Positions 1 to 10,964 are shown, counted from the first letter of the stretch. The stretch: DNA of 64,000 bases from Clitoria ternatea (GCA_037962975.1 CM075670.1:85749501-85813500), one strand, 5' to 3'. Notes: generated by a model not told the origin, from the letters alone. Program-made: numbers and translations.

Positions 1-1675
1 GGAAGGATTTGGGGTGATGCCCCAGTTTGGAGAGCAATGATAGATTTAGGGTAAAATCCCAGGCTTAAAAGATTTTGGTGTTAACAGGACATCCCGTCCA
101 AATTAATCCATGCTTAACATCGTTACCAGGGAACGGGGTATCCTTGACTGCTATTGGGATATACCAAGTTGATCTTTGTAAATGTGACCCCTAACATGCC
201 TTATGAACAAGACAGAAACCTTGAGAAGATATCGGCTCCGACTACGAGGCCTTGATGGAAATTTCAAAGCACAACGAAAAGTTAGAAAGGCATCGTATTC
301 GGCCACAGCAAGGTGTTTTGTCCAATGATTTGGGTGGGTTATGAGAAGGAAATCCGGGGAGAGCTGGTTTCAATGAGGGTGAGCCTTAGTGACTAACGGA
401 TAAACCTCGGAAAGTGCTAGTCTTGACAGTTGAGACTCGACACTTCTACTTGTCATGACGTCCTGCAAGAAAGGTTAGTGGTGCAAAACAAATTGGAACT
501 TTAAGAGACTTTCTGCAAAGCCACAATCCTTAGAGATTCGAGGTGACCCATGACTGAAACAGAGCAGATGAAGCAACCCCAGCTTTTGGAAACGTGTCAG
601 ACCCAGTCTTCATAATGATCGCTTAAGGCGAGATCAAGTAACAAGAACATCTTGTCTTTACGACTTTAAATTTCGTTACCTTCTCATTTTATACATTAAG
701 GGAAAACATATGTCTTATCAAATCAGGGGAAATCTCAATATGAACACGTATCAAAAGAGGTGAGATTGTATTTACAAGTTGAGCGGGGAGTGGGAAAAAG
801 TAGGCCAAAGAAGCAAGTGGGGTTGCATGGAAAATATTGATAATTGGGTGGAATAGGAATGATTTCACAAATCCTCCAATGAACTACTGAGAACAACGTG
901 TATCTCAATCCCACATCACGACTTTGAATTCACCATTCGATCTTGCCTTTGAAAAAGGGTAGTTGCGCTACGGTCCTTATGCCTTAACTTGAAAGTGAAC
1001 CATTCCCATAAGAAAATTACTCTGCCAAAATCTTGATCCAATTTATTGCCTGAGCTGCCTATTCAGGTTTTCAGTTTACCAGGTTGCTCTAACTTTTGCC
1101 TAGGCTGCCTTCCCAGGTTTTCAGCCTAGCGAGCATGTTTCGCTTTGTTCTTTTTTTTTCTCTCTTTTTTTTTCAAGGTTGCGTCCTTCACGATAAAGGT
1201 TTAAGTTGATTGATAATGAGCTTATTTGACCTCTCTTGTTTTAGTCTCGTCCTGTGGGGAATAGATGTTAATAGGAAAGTTCTCCAACACCATGTATCCA
1301 AGGAAACAGGGGTGAGCCCTTTTCAGCACCAATGAGGGGGCTCAATCCGAGTCTGTATCTTTTGTTCATTCTTTCATCTTTCTTTTTCATCGTTTTTCTT
1401 CTTCTTCATTTTTTTGTTTTTTTTCCTTCTTTTTTATACGCCCCCCTTGGTACCTCCATTACGGTCTAGCTGCTTTATTCACCTTTAGCCAATGTGGCAG
1501 ATAACTATGATATTAACGGTATCACAATAGATTATTCCCTTAGATACACTGGTAGGGGAACAATTATACCTCCTTTGCGTTGGGGTGTTGATTGCGACAC
1601 AGATGACACATCGTTTTTATCGCGTTCTTAGCTTGATAACTTTTATGTCCCCATGTGGAAGAGTGATAATTTGAT
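1..1675 (-). other. Non-coding 3' portion of Ogre-like copy D
   Basis: No supportable gene. The minus strand matches the post-pol region of copy C: the sentence-like repeat around AACTGGGGCATCACCC and the stretch mentioning 'TTGCCTAGGCTGCCTTCCCAGGTTTTCAGCC' type repeats (here seen near 1050-1130, in C near 49080-49170) occur in both. Poly-T tracts at 1147-1175 and 1375-1440 correspond to A-rich tracts in C. A GGACATCCCGTCC-like inverted repeat occurs near 88-101, related to the GACGT hairpins of the LTR. Confidence 0.55.
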
Positions 1676-1858
1676 CTATGAATCAGCTTGCCCCATTTGG
1701 TATAAGCGTAGGGCACCAACCTTGACTCCTTTCTTCTTTTTCCTTTTTTTTTTTTTGGCAGAGTATTTCTTGACCATGTTTACGTTTATGAGCTCTAGCA
1801 AGTCTTTGCCATTCATATTGGTCAATACTAATACTTCCTTGAAAGGTAGATATGCCAT
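1676..1858 (-). pseudogene. Possible integrase C-terminal tail of Ogre-like pol (remnant)
   Basis: A 60-codon minus-strand reading frame contains LTNMNGKDLLELIN followed by VNMVKKYSA. This resembles the extreme C-terminus of Tat/Ogre-lineage Pol, where the integrase ends in a phrase about a conserved aspartate/glycine, PVN and a KKYY motif. It is followed by a lysine-rich run from a poly-A tract. The integrase core (HHCC and DDE regions) is absent, so this is a leftover flanking an internal pol deletion and not a functional gene. The assignment rests on a short similarity recalled from the family, so confidence is modest. Confidence 0.35.
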
Positions 1859-2483
1859 TATTCATTGTAGAGTTCGTCTTCCAAGTCGATTTGATCAATT
1901 TTTAGTCATTCATGGACCCTCTTCGCTTCGTGTATTGACTTTGTTGAACGCTCCTGGATAAAGCTAGATGCCCCTTATTCAAACATCCTGGTTAATTTGG
2001 TCAAAGAACTTTTGCCCTTATTACCCTTTTCGTCAGCGTGATCAAGCAAGCGGTCAAAGTTATGAAATAGGATTGTGATCTCGTTATTCTCAGAAGGATC
2101 ATTTTTGGATGGATATTTTTTGTTTTTGTTTTGCTTTTGTTTTTTTTGTTTGTTTTTTTTTTAATGTGTGACGGTAAAGAGAAGGAGGGGAAATAAAAGA
2201 GAGCCAATGGACAAAGGGAGTGTTAAAACAAATACGGGAAGCAAACGGAAACATTTTGAAATTTGATATGCATTCATTAAGAAAAACCTGAAATGATAAA
2301 AACATGTTTTTGCCCTTATTACATAAAATATCCCAACGCCTTAGGCATAGCATTTGGGTTGAAAAGCCATAAAGCAGAAGTTTAAAGTCGTAAAGAGCTA
2401 GATGGTCTCTTGGTCATGAACCTCTTCACTTGGCGTGCAAATCATAAAGCTTTCATCCTCTCCATGCTTCCAGCCTCTCCTTA
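1859..2483 (-). other. Pol-linker region between gag and the lost pol, copy D
   Basis: No open gene. On the minus strand, AATGATCCTTCTGAGAATAA near 2110-2075 corresponds to C's AAATGATCCTCTTGAGACTA near 48104, and the block ending in ATGTAATAAGGGC near 2320 corresponds to C near 47950. This is the stretch between gag and the start of pol in both copies. It contains long poly-T/poly-A tracts (2115-2165) that would disrupt any frame. Confidence 0.5.
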
Positions 2484-3376
2484 TCATTCTGATCCAGGAC
2501 TCTCATAGTCCGACCTGGGGTTTATGATTGTATAGGGAACTCCTTCCTGGAAATCCAGCCACTTGGCTTTAATCAGATCCCTCACTTTGAATTTCAAAGC
2601 CTGACAATCTTCAGTAGAGTGTCCTGGGGCCCCAGCATGGTAATCACATCGGGTGTTAGGATTATAACCTTTGGGGTAAGGAGGAACTAATGGTTTTAAT
2701 GGACAGGGTACCGCAAGGGAATTACGGATAAGGTAAGGCAAAAGTTCTGTGTAGGTTATGGGAATGGGGTCGAACCGGACCGATTTTTGACCATTAGTGG
2801 ATCTTATTGTGTTTCGGTCTGGATTGGGTGGCTGAGTCTGCCTTAGTAAGGGACAGTAGGGCTGTGGCAAGTGAGAATGGGAAGGTGTTTGAGGGTATAT
2901 GGACGAAAGCAGAGTGGAAAAGGGAAAAAAGTGGAAGTCTGGTTAGGGGTGGTGACGGCCATGTAAGGTGTAGGGAGACTGGTAGGTTGAAAGGGATTAT
3001 GAGTCATTAGTCTGGGTTGGGCCATTTTTTGATTACGGGAAGTGGAATTAGCATCCTCTTTTCTCTTCCCCTTATCTCCCGATGTAGACATTCTTGTGAT
3101 AGGAGCCCCAGGCGACTGGGAGGACCGTGAAATATGGGGGTTCATTGTTTGTGAATCATGATCCCCTTGTTGGTTATGAAATGAGGGAATTTGGTCTTTT
3201 GTTAGTCCAGGCAGGTGGAGTGGCATGGTTGGTACATGTTGGTCATTCTTGACACCCGCGGAGAGTTCCCCTTCTATGATCTTCTTTTCTAAAAGTCTGG
3301 TCATATCTGCCACTTGCTCCTTTAGCTGGTTAACTTCACTCCTGAGGTTTTCAATTTCTTGCTCTCTTTCAGCCAT
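2484..3376 (-). pseudogene. gag of Ogre-like element D, internally deleted and frameshifted
   Basis: The minus-strand frame starts with MAEREQEIENLRSEVNQLKE at 3376, a predicted N-terminal coiled coil (heptad-like L/V spacing over about 35 residues), followed by a Ser/Pro/Gln-rich linker. It runs to a stop at 2843. A second frame (2870-2484) supplies the C-terminal part with an atypical zinc finger CDYHAGAPGHSTEDC and then a basic helix beginning LKFKVRDLI. Gag would form the virus-like particle that packages element RNA. In intact relatives a large capsid-like domain of several hundred residues lies between these parts; here it is essentially missing, and the two pieces are in different frames. 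A dead gene; the same C-terminal phrase survives in copy C at 47640-47700. Confidence 0.75.
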
Positions 3377-4736
3377 GGGTCTCTTTTGAAAGTCGAGTAA
3401 GGGCGGCTTTTGGTGTCAGAGAAGAAAAACAAAAAGTGTCAGGTGGAAACAAGGGGAAGGAGAATGTCGTGGGAAGCAATCACAGGTCTTTGACGAGTAT
3501 CCTTTAACCGTTCCTTAGAACGTATCGTTCAAAAGTACTAAGTTCGGTAAACATGGAAATTAATACGGGATAGTTGTGAAGACAAAAGAAATCTTTTATT
3601 CTGAGGCGGGAGCCTTAAGCTCAAACATTTTATTCGGGTGATCACAGCCATCATTTCTTAAGTTCAATCCCATGTTAACTCCCATAGATACTCAAAAGGT
3701 ATTTATTAAGTTCTGAATAGCCTCCCACGAAAATAAGGATAAAGAAATTAGTCATGTTTTGGAACTAGTACTTTCCCATTGATAAGCAATTTTTCTTGGG
3801 GAAACAGCGATTACCAAGGATCCAAGTCGTAATAGTCATAAATTTCCTAAGCGTCATCGACGCCCCTGTTGGAGCGGAAATAAGGTTATATTTTTTTTTC
3901 TGATTTTTTTTTTGACGATTAGGAAAATCTATGACTCAGGACTCAGAGGTACACGACCAAAAGAGGATTATTTATTCACCCGAAGTATACGGTGCGAGTC
4001 ATTATTTCAAAAACTAAGCAATTCCGCGGGTGGTAAATAATTCATTCCTTTTGGATAGAAGGGAAAACAAAAGATGACGCAAGGTAAAGTAAAGTTTACC
4101 CTTTCGTGGCCTAAGTCAGGTTTTGTCGAAGGTTTTCTCTGGACCTTAGGGCATGTCTACAAGTGACTCTTCACACTTGGTGGCTTATACTAGACTTTTA
4201 GAAGGTCACTAGAGCCAAGATCCTACTCATGACAGGGACGCAACAATGGGGGAACCACTAGGTGCGTATGTCACAAGAGGTCGAACTCTAGTTGGGGTTC
4301 TCACGATCACCGGATAGGAAGTACATCCTATACGATTCCGTATACCAACCCCTCCTAACTTAGGTTTCATTTGGGGCCCGGGTATAGGGCGCCACTCATA
4401 AGTGTGTGCGAGTAATTTGTGAGTGTAGTGTGTGAAAGGGCATTCAATACCTTTTTACCTTACCCCATTCTGCACAGAGAACAAACACAGAACAAAACAT
4501 ACAGAGTCATTTATCCTAGGGTTCAATGATTGCAGAAAAGTAACATAGTCTTCTACCCTAGGGTTCAACAATCATACAGAATTATGGACAATAAAACGAA
4601 TAACAAGATGCAAATAATAGCGAACATTCACAACAATCAACGGAAAATAATAAAAAAAACAAGGGGAAGAAATCCAAACTAAACAAAGGCTATGTAAAAA
4701 CACGCTTTCAACCGAACTGGCCTGACTCTCTTAAGC
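3377..4736 (-). other. 5' untranslated leader of copy D
   Basis: Between the PBS and gag on the minus strand, about 1.36 kb without a supportable ORF. It matches the corresponding leader of copy C (46974-47620), for example the block around the CACACTACACTCACA phrase (plus-strand complement near 4415-4430, and 47276-47292 in C). No splice or regulatory signal is clear enough to annotate. Confidence 0.6.
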
Positions 4737-4755
4737 GTCCCCAGCGGAGTCGCCA
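4737..4755 (-). other. Primer-binding site of copy D
   Basis: Two bases beyond the LTR end, the minus strand reads TGGCGACTCCGCTGGGGAC, 19 bases ending in the CCA-complement TGG expected for a tRNA-primed PBS. The same site with one change (G to A) is present in copy C at 46955-46973. A tRNA-Arg primer is described for Ogre elements; I infer the same here but did not match it to a tRNA sequence. Confidence 0.8.
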
Positions 4756-4757
4756 TC

Positions 4758-6802
4758 TGTCGCAACCTGGTCCGCGACGGCGCGGCGAACAAGAGAAAGT
4801 GGGTTAAATGAAACAGGGAGTCGCCACCAACGTTTTTATCCATAGGAAAAACATTGGGAAAAAACTAGGTTCAGTAAAGCACTGGTTTAAAAGATTGAAA
4901 TCCAAGTTTGGGAGTCGGTTACGAGTAGGGAAGGTATTAGCACCCTACATCGCCTGTCAAAGACAGTACCAAGATTGAAAGCACAATATAAATAGCCTTA
5001 AATAAAACATGGTTTCTTCCCTTTTATTTTGAAAATGATAGAATGGAGTAGAGAACTGTACAGACATAGAATGTTAAAGCGAGGTTAATGGGACGTTTTG
5101 TCCGAATTAAGCTCGACTTCGATATGAGACAGAGAGGGTGAGAGAATGCTAATAAGACGTCACGTCTAAATTAAACATCCTCGGGTAAAAAGGATAGGGA
5201 TAGGAAAGAGATAAGCGGGACGTCTCGTCCTAAGTATCCCTTCCCTATGAAATTATGGCGAGGCTTGAGCAAAACTAGGGGGAAACCAACAAGACGTCAC
5301 GTCTAAATTGATTTTCACGGAGGTGACCAAAGAAAGGAACATTTATGAAAGAAACGTGGAAGTAAAGAAATAAATCAGCAAAAAGAAATAAGAAAGATGG
5401 GCCCGACAGGAGTTAAAGTCCTGCTCCTACGTATTCTTGAATAATCAAGAAATCAGGGTTACGTAGTTCTGAATGTTTTTCTTTTAAGAAAAGACTTAGG
5501 AGATGATGATGGATGTCACTGAGGTGGGGAACTCGTACAAGGCGAAGTTCTTCGCACGTGTACGAATCCTAAAGGGGTTGTGTAGACGGGAGTGTTCCCG
5601 TACGACACTATATATTCTTTTTAAAAAAAAGGAAGAAAAAAGAATTTTTAGACTAGAAAATAAAACATATACAAAATCACTTATTTTTATTATATGTGCT
5701 TGTTAGGGAAAAGGACAAAAATATTAACAGTGTAAACTATGGCACACAAACAAACATAACCAACAAACAGCGAACTGACAGGAAAATAAAAGGGTAAAAG
5801 TAAAAGAAATAAGGAACAGGGTGGAACCGGTGTGATGGACTCAGAACCGATGTGTGAGTCAAACGCAGTGACGGTGTCTGACTGATTCCGGACTTGCACA
5901 CTGATAGAAGCACTGGATCGGTGTTGGGCACAAATGCTGAAAACTGAAGAGTGTAGCCGATATTGGTGGGAGCTAATCCGAGGTGAGGGAGTGACTGGGC
6001 GCTGTGTATGGACGACGTTGAGGATTGGCAAGGGTAATGACTAGGTAAGGTACAGTATGGAATCTGGGGAATAATTTAGTACTGGGACGGTGTAGGAGAA
6101 GGGGTGAGGAGGTCGGTTTTGGTGAGGACGGTTTCGGGAGAAAGGGACGGTGTTGTGGCTTGATGGACAATGTATTTGCTGGACGGTGTTGTATTTTGGG
6201 GGGTATTGGGACGGTGTGGATTGGGAGGTATTGGGACGGTGTGGATTGGGAGGTATTGGGGCGGTGTGGATTGGGAAGTATTAGGGCGGTGTGGATTGGG
6301 AAGTATTGGGGCGGTATGGTTTTGAGGGTATTGGGACGGTGTGGATTAGGAGGTATTGGGGCGGTGTGGATTGGGAAGTATTGGGGCGGTATGGTTTTGA
6401 GGGTATTGGGGCGGTGTGGATTGGGAGGTATTGGGACGGTGTGGATTGGGAAGTATTGGGGCGGTATGGTTTTGAGGGTATTGGGGCGGTGTGGATTGGG
6501 AGGTATTGGGACGGTGTGGATTGGGAAGTATTGGGGCGGTATGGTTTTGAGGGTATTGGGACGGTGTGGATTGAGGGTATTGGGGCGGTGTGGATTGGGA
6601 AGTATTGGGGCGGTATGGATCGGGAGGTATTGGGGCGGTGTGGTTTTGAGGGTATTGGGGCGGTGTGGATTGGGAAGTATAGGGGCGGTATGGATCGGGA
6701 GGTATTGGTGCGGTGTGGTTTTGAGTGAACTAGGACAGAACTGTGTGAAGGGAATGAATTCCTTAAGACTCTTAAAGCGAAATTTAGGAGTTTCCCCTCT
6801 TA
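4758..6802 (-). repeat. Left arm of the large inverted repeat: U3-less R-U5 of copy D
   Basis: Starting at TGTCGCAACCTGG (plus view of the LTR end) this segment is the reverse complement of 7602-9897, with only scattered differences and fewer 25-bp repeat units. It contains the hairpin chain, the splice-like poly-T region and the VNTR, and stops at CCCCTCTT (about 6802), close to where the opposite LTR's transcript should start. It therefore corresponds to R-U5 without U3. Three copies of GGGAATGAATTC (about 6752, 6808, 6829) mark the junction. Confidence 0.8.
6189..6728. repeat. 25-bp minisatellite, left arm (about 22 units)
   Basis: Tandem 25-bp units of two alternating types: GGTATTGGGACGGTGTGGAT followed by TGGGA, and GGTATTGGGGCGGTATGGTT followed by TTGAG. 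Because 25 is not a multiple of 3, all frames cycle and long repetitive reading frames appear on the plus strand; I do not regard these as genes. The array is G-rich on the plus strand (frequent GGG/GGGG). The mirrored array at 7677-8455 is longer. Confidence 0.9.
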
Positions 6803-6848
6803 AAGGGAATGAATTCCCCTCTTAAAGGGAATGAATTCCTTAAGACTC

Positions 6849-7066
6849 CTAAACCTCACCTCAACACCGCCCAACCGTCCTCATCTCAACTCCGCCAACA
6901 GTCCTCACCTCAACTCCGCCCAATTGTCCTCACCTCAACACTCCGCCCAACCATCCTCACCTCAACTCAGCCAACAGTCCTCACCTCAACCCCGCCCAAC
7001 CGTCCTTACCTCAACACTCCGCCCAACCGTCCTCACCTCAACTCCGCCCAATCGTCCTCACCTCAG
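6849..7066 (+). repeat. Imperfect CCGCCCAACCGTCCTCACCT repeat in U3
   Basis: About nine imperfect units of roughly 22-26 bp built on CTCAACTCCGCCCAACCGTCC. The same ACCGTCC core recurs in the downstream minisatellite and around 8515-8570, so ACCG-containing words are dispersed over the whole LTR. Reading frames through it are repeat artefacts. Confidence 0.75.
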
Positions 7067-7534
7067 GAGTCCCTTAATGGCCGATGTCGCGGATCTGACA
7101 ACAAAAAGACAAGTGAGTCCGGCCCAAGTAAGAAACGACGATCTCGTGGGCAGACTCAGGTCGAAATATGTGCACACCGGCTTGTAGTAGATCCGGACTA
7201 GGAGGGAGAACATCGCCCCTGTGATTACATTGAAAGACTCAACCGGTGTGAAGACATAGGTGAAGGTTTTTGAGACACCACAACGGATCAATGGAGACTC
7301 CGTCCAACCGATGTCTTTGCTAACCGATGTCATAAATTTGACAACAGATGGGCGAGGTCGGAAATTAGTGCATGATGACCTGGAATCGCACTCCCCAAAA
7401 ATGGCAGACAAGGGGGCGGTAATGGAAGAATTAAAAATTTCCCATCAGCCATTGTCCCCCACTATCTGTTAGTGGCCAGGTCGCTTCCACCAAGTGGAGT
7501 TTGAGCTGTCCACTCGGCCCATGTCCAAGAGCCC
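7067..7534 (+). other. Unique part of U3, copy E
   Basis: Non-repetitive DNA between the U3 repeat and the TATA box. It contains a two-copy degenerate direct repeat: CCGATGTCGCGGATCTGACA near 7081 and CCGATGTCATAAATTTGACA near 7321. Short reading frames on both strands have no recognisable domain. Function would be promoter/enhancer if the LTR is active. Confidence 0.5.
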
Positions 7535-7543
7535 TCTATAAAT
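7535..7543 (+). promoter_or_regulatory. LTR TATA box, copy E
   Basis: CTATAAATA inside GCCCTCTATAAATACCTCTC, a textbook plant RNA polymerase II TATA box. The predicted start of transcription is about 7565-7575, roughly 30 bases before the point (7602) where the left inverted arm begins to match. Confidence 0.65.
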
Positions 7544-7676
7544 ACCTCTCAGGAAGAGGTACAAGGGGTCAGCTGATAAGTTCTTGACACGATCCAGAGC
7601 TGGAAAGAGGGGAAACTCCTAAATTTCGCTTTAAGAGTCTTAAGGAATTCATTCCCTTCACACAGTTCTGTCTAAG

Positions 7677-8455
7677 TTCACTCAAAACCACACCGCCCCA
7701 ATACCTCCCAATCCACACCGCCCCAATACCTCCCAATCCACACCGTCCCAATACCCTCAAAACCATACCGCCCCAATACTTCCCAATCCACACCGCCCCA
7801 ATACTTCCCAATCCACACCGCCCCAATACCCTCAATCCACACCGTCCCAATACCCTCAAAACCATACCGCCCCAATACTTCCCAATCCACACCGTCCCAA
7901 TACCTCCCAATCCACACCGCCCCAATACCCTTAAAACCATACCGCCCCAATACTTCCCAATCCACACCGCCCCAATACCCTCAAAACCACACCGCCCCAA
8001 TACCTCCCGATCCATACCGCCCCAATACTTCCCAATCCACACCGCCCCAATACCCTCAATCCACACCGTCCCAATACCCTCAAAACCATACCGCCCCAAT
8101 ACTTCCCAATCCACACCGTCCCAATACCTCCCAATCCACACCGCCCCAATACCCTCAAAACCATACCGCCCCAATACTTCCCAATCCACACCGTCCCAAT
8201 ACCTCCCAATCCACACCGCCCCAATACCCTCAAAACCATACCGCCCCAATACTTCCCAATCCACACCGCCCAAATACCTCCCAATCCACACCGTCCCAAT
8301 ACCCTTAAAACCATACCGCCCCAATACTTCTCAATCCACACCGCCCCAATACTTCCCAATCCACACCGCCCCAATACTTCCCAATCCACACCGCCCTAAT
8401 ACCTCCCAATCCACACCGTCCCAATACCTCCCAATCCACACCGTCCCAATACCCC
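7677..8455. repeat. 25-bp minisatellite, right arm (about 31 units)
   Basis: Reverse complement of the left-arm array, with units such as CCACACCGCCCCAATACCTC (plus five bases). It has around nine more units than the left array, so copy number has changed since the two arms last shared a template. It lies in the transcribed part of the LTR. Repetitive minus-strand frames here are not genes. Confidence 0.9.
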
Positions 8456-9046
8456 CCAAAATACAACACCGTCCAGCAAATACATTGTCCATCAAGCCAC
8501 AACACCGTCCCTTTCTCCCGAAACCGTCCTCACCAAAACCGACCTCCTCACCCCTTCTCCTACACCGTCCCAGTACTAAATTATTCCCCAAATTCCATAC
8601 TGTACCTTACCTAGTCATTACCCTTGCCAATCCTCAACGTCATCCATACACAGCGCCCAGTCACTCCCTCACCTCGGATTAGCTCCCACCAATATCGGCT
8701 ACACTCTTCAGTTTTCAGCATTCGTGCCCAACACCGATCCAGTGCTTCTATCAGCGTGCAAGTCCGGAATCAGTCAGACACCGTCACTGCGTTTGACTCA
8801 CACATCGGTTCTGAGTCCATCACACCGGTTCCACCCTGTTCCTTATTTCTTTTACTTTTACCCTTTTATTTTCCTGTCAGTTCACTGTTTGTTGGTTATG
8901 TTTGTTTGTGTGCCATAGTTTACACTGTTAATATTTTTGTCCTTTTCCCTAACAAGCACATATAATAAAAATAAGTGATTTTGTATATGTTTTATTTTCC
9001 AGTCTAAAAATTCTTTTTTCTTCCTTTTTTTTAAAAAAAATATATA

Positions 9047-9564
9047 GTGTCGTACGGGAACACTCCCGTCTACACAACCCCTTTAGGATTCGTACACGTG
9101 CGAAGAACTTCGCCTTGTACGAGTTCCCCACCTCAGTGACATCCATCATCATCTCCTAAGTCTTTTCTTAAAAGAAAAACATTCAGAACTACGTAACCCT
9201 GATTTCTTGATTATTCAAGAATACGTAGGAGCAGGACTTTAACTCCTGTCGGGCCCATCTTTCTTATTTCTTTTTGCTGATTTATTTCTTTACTTCCACG
9301 TTTCTTTCATAAATGTTCCTTTCTTTGGTCACCTCCGTGAAAATCAATTTAGACGTGACGTCTTGTTGGTTTCCCCCTAGTTTTGCTCAAGCCTCGCCAT
9401 AATTTCATAGGGAAGGGATACTTAGGACGAGACGTCCCGCTTAACTCTTTCCTATCCCTATCCTTTTTACCCGAGGATGTTTAATTTAGACGTGACGTCT
9501 TATTGGCATTCTCTTACCCTCTCTGTCTCATATCGAAGTCGAGCTTAATTCGGACAAAACGTCC
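9047..9564 (+). other. Chain of inverted repeats in R-U5, copy E (candidate structured RNA)
   Basis: Successive stem-forming sequences: GTGT...ACAC enclosing ACGGGAACACTCCCGT (9047-9075); CGTAC...GTACG enclosing GCGAAGAACTTCGC (9091-9121); CTACGTA...TACGTAG enclosing TTCTTGATTATTCAAGAA (9189-9228); then AGACGTGACGTCT (9351), GGACGAGACGTCC (9425), AGACGTGACGTCT (9488) and GGACAAAACGTCC (9552). The same chain is in copy C at 46098-46557 with base changes. It would be transcribed at the 5' end of the genomic RNA. Folding is inferred from base complementarity only. Confidence 0.6.
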
Positions 9565-9897
9565 CATTAACCTCGCTTTAACATTCTATGTCTGTACAGT
9601 TCTCTACTCCATTCTATCATTTTCAAAATAAAAGGGAAGAAACCATGTTTTATTTAAGGCTATTTATATTGTGCTTTCAATCTTGGTACTGTCTTTGACA
9701 GGCGATGTAGGGTGCTAATACCTTCCCTACTCGTAACCGACTCCCAAACTTGGATTTCAATCTTTTAAACCAGTGCTTTACTGAACTTAGTTTTTTCCCA
9801 ATGTTTTTCCTATGGATAAAAACGTTGGTGGCGACTCCCTGTTTCATTCAACCCACTTTCTCTTGTTCGCCGCGCCGTCGCGGACCAGGTTACGACA

Positions 9898-10958
9898 GGT
9901 TGCGATCACCCGTGATATGAAATCGGATCCGTTGCATATGCATTAAACAGTTGACATATGCATTAGCTTTAAGACCATGGCATTTGAGATGGGATGACCA
10001 CGAGTGTTGAGAAACCCCTTGCGATGAGGTATTTGAGTGAAACCTTAATGAATTAATGATGATAATGATTATGAGTGCCCTTGTTGATAAGTGGTAAGTG
10101 TTGGTGTATGTGATAGTGTATATGTTGTGCTTGTTTATGATATGAATTACGATTCATGATGCTTGCATGCCTAATATGATAATGAGATGATGAATGAATG
10201 ATAATTAAATGATTTTATAGCAAAGCACACATGATGTTTATCTGCATATACACATGATCACAATATATATATTATTCGTCATTTTGAATGTATAACTCAC
10301 TCTCCCATGTGGTCTCTTTTTTAGCCTTGTGTTGCAGGTTGCCATGGGATGAGTACGGATTCTAATTAAAGTTTTGGTAAAGGTAAATAGTCGTAGAGGA
10401 AGTGCCTTGGCCGGCATCATTTATGGATTCTTGTGTAATGAATAAATTGTATATGATGATATGGATGATTCAGAGATTTTGAGTATGTATAAGATAATCC
10501 CTTTGAATTGTGGATGGTGAATATATATGTAGAATGTGAGAGATGATTTGATATGTATTAGAAGGATTAAAATTGAATGATGTTCATTGATGATTGAGAT
10601 AGTCGGGTGAATATCTCCGAATGTAGATGTATATGTATGTATATATATGTATTTATCTTAGGCAATGCGTGCGATTGCGGAATATGCATGAATGTGATAA
10701 AGTAATAGGTTTGCATACTTGCCTATCCTTTTCTCATATCGTCATATATAGGACTAGGCGTGTGCCCGGTATACACATTCTTCCGCTGTAAATTTTATTA
10801 TTTTTGTATACCGTTATGGGCATTTTAGTTATCGATCCAGCTTTAGGTTATTTAATCTCACTCTTGGGTTTTTTGTGATTTGGGTCTTGATGTGATCATG
10901 GTGGTGTCTTGGAAATATTCACATCGGGATTCGAGTACAGAAAATCAGAGGTGTTATA
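9898..10958 (+). repeat. LARD left LTR, 3' fragment
   Basis: Matches 25811-26925 almost base for base (for example GGTTGCGATCACCCGTGATA at both starts). Relative to the right LTR it lacks about 46 bp: near 10916 the text goes directly from GGAAATATT to CACATCGGG, where the right LTR has an A/T-rich block (about 26840-26885). It ends in GTGTTATA. Truncated on the left by insertion of D/E. Confidence 0.85.
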
Positions 10959-10964
10959 TAAAGG

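Larger units (their letters stand above)
1..6802 (-). mobile_element. Ogre-like Ty3-gypsy deletion derivative (copy D), truncated by window edge
   Basis: Read on the minus strand this unit runs R-U5 arm (6802-4758), primer-binding site (4755-4737), leader, broken gag (3376-2484) and then mostly non-coding sequence to the window start. The same order and much of the same sequence recur on the plus strand in copy C (46953-50980), including the repeated phrase AACTGGGGCATCACCC. No reverse transcriptase, RNase H or integrase core is visible, so it is a non-autonomous relative of Ogre/Tat elements; only a short integrase-tail-like peptide survives (1858-1676). The far end and second LTR lie outside the window. 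Its U3 is missing at the right end, where it abuts an oppositely oriented LTR. Lineage comes from the PBS and the gag zinc-finger context; exact family name unknown. Confidence 0.8.
6803..9897 (+). mobile_element. Full-length plus-strand Ogre-like LTR (copy E) head-to-head with copy D
   Basis: The plus strand shows U3-like sequence (about 6840-7565) with a TATA box, then R-U5 identical in type to the left arm, ending in CCAGGTTACGACA at 9897. The next base begins LARD LTR sequence (GGTTGCGATCACC, identical to 25811-25823), so 9897 is a genuine integration edge. An LTR 3' end at this edge means the right terminus of the whole D/E insertion is plus-oriented, although its interior (D) is minus-oriented. 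The LTR's exact U3 start is not certain; there is no clear TG boundary at 6803-6840. Confidence 0.7.

Noticed and set aside
6160..6825. Long plus-strand reading frame of 221 codons with glycine/tryptophan repeats
   Set aside because: Pure translation of the 25-bp minisatellite; equivalent frames exist in other phases and in the mirrored array, with no domain or conserved start.
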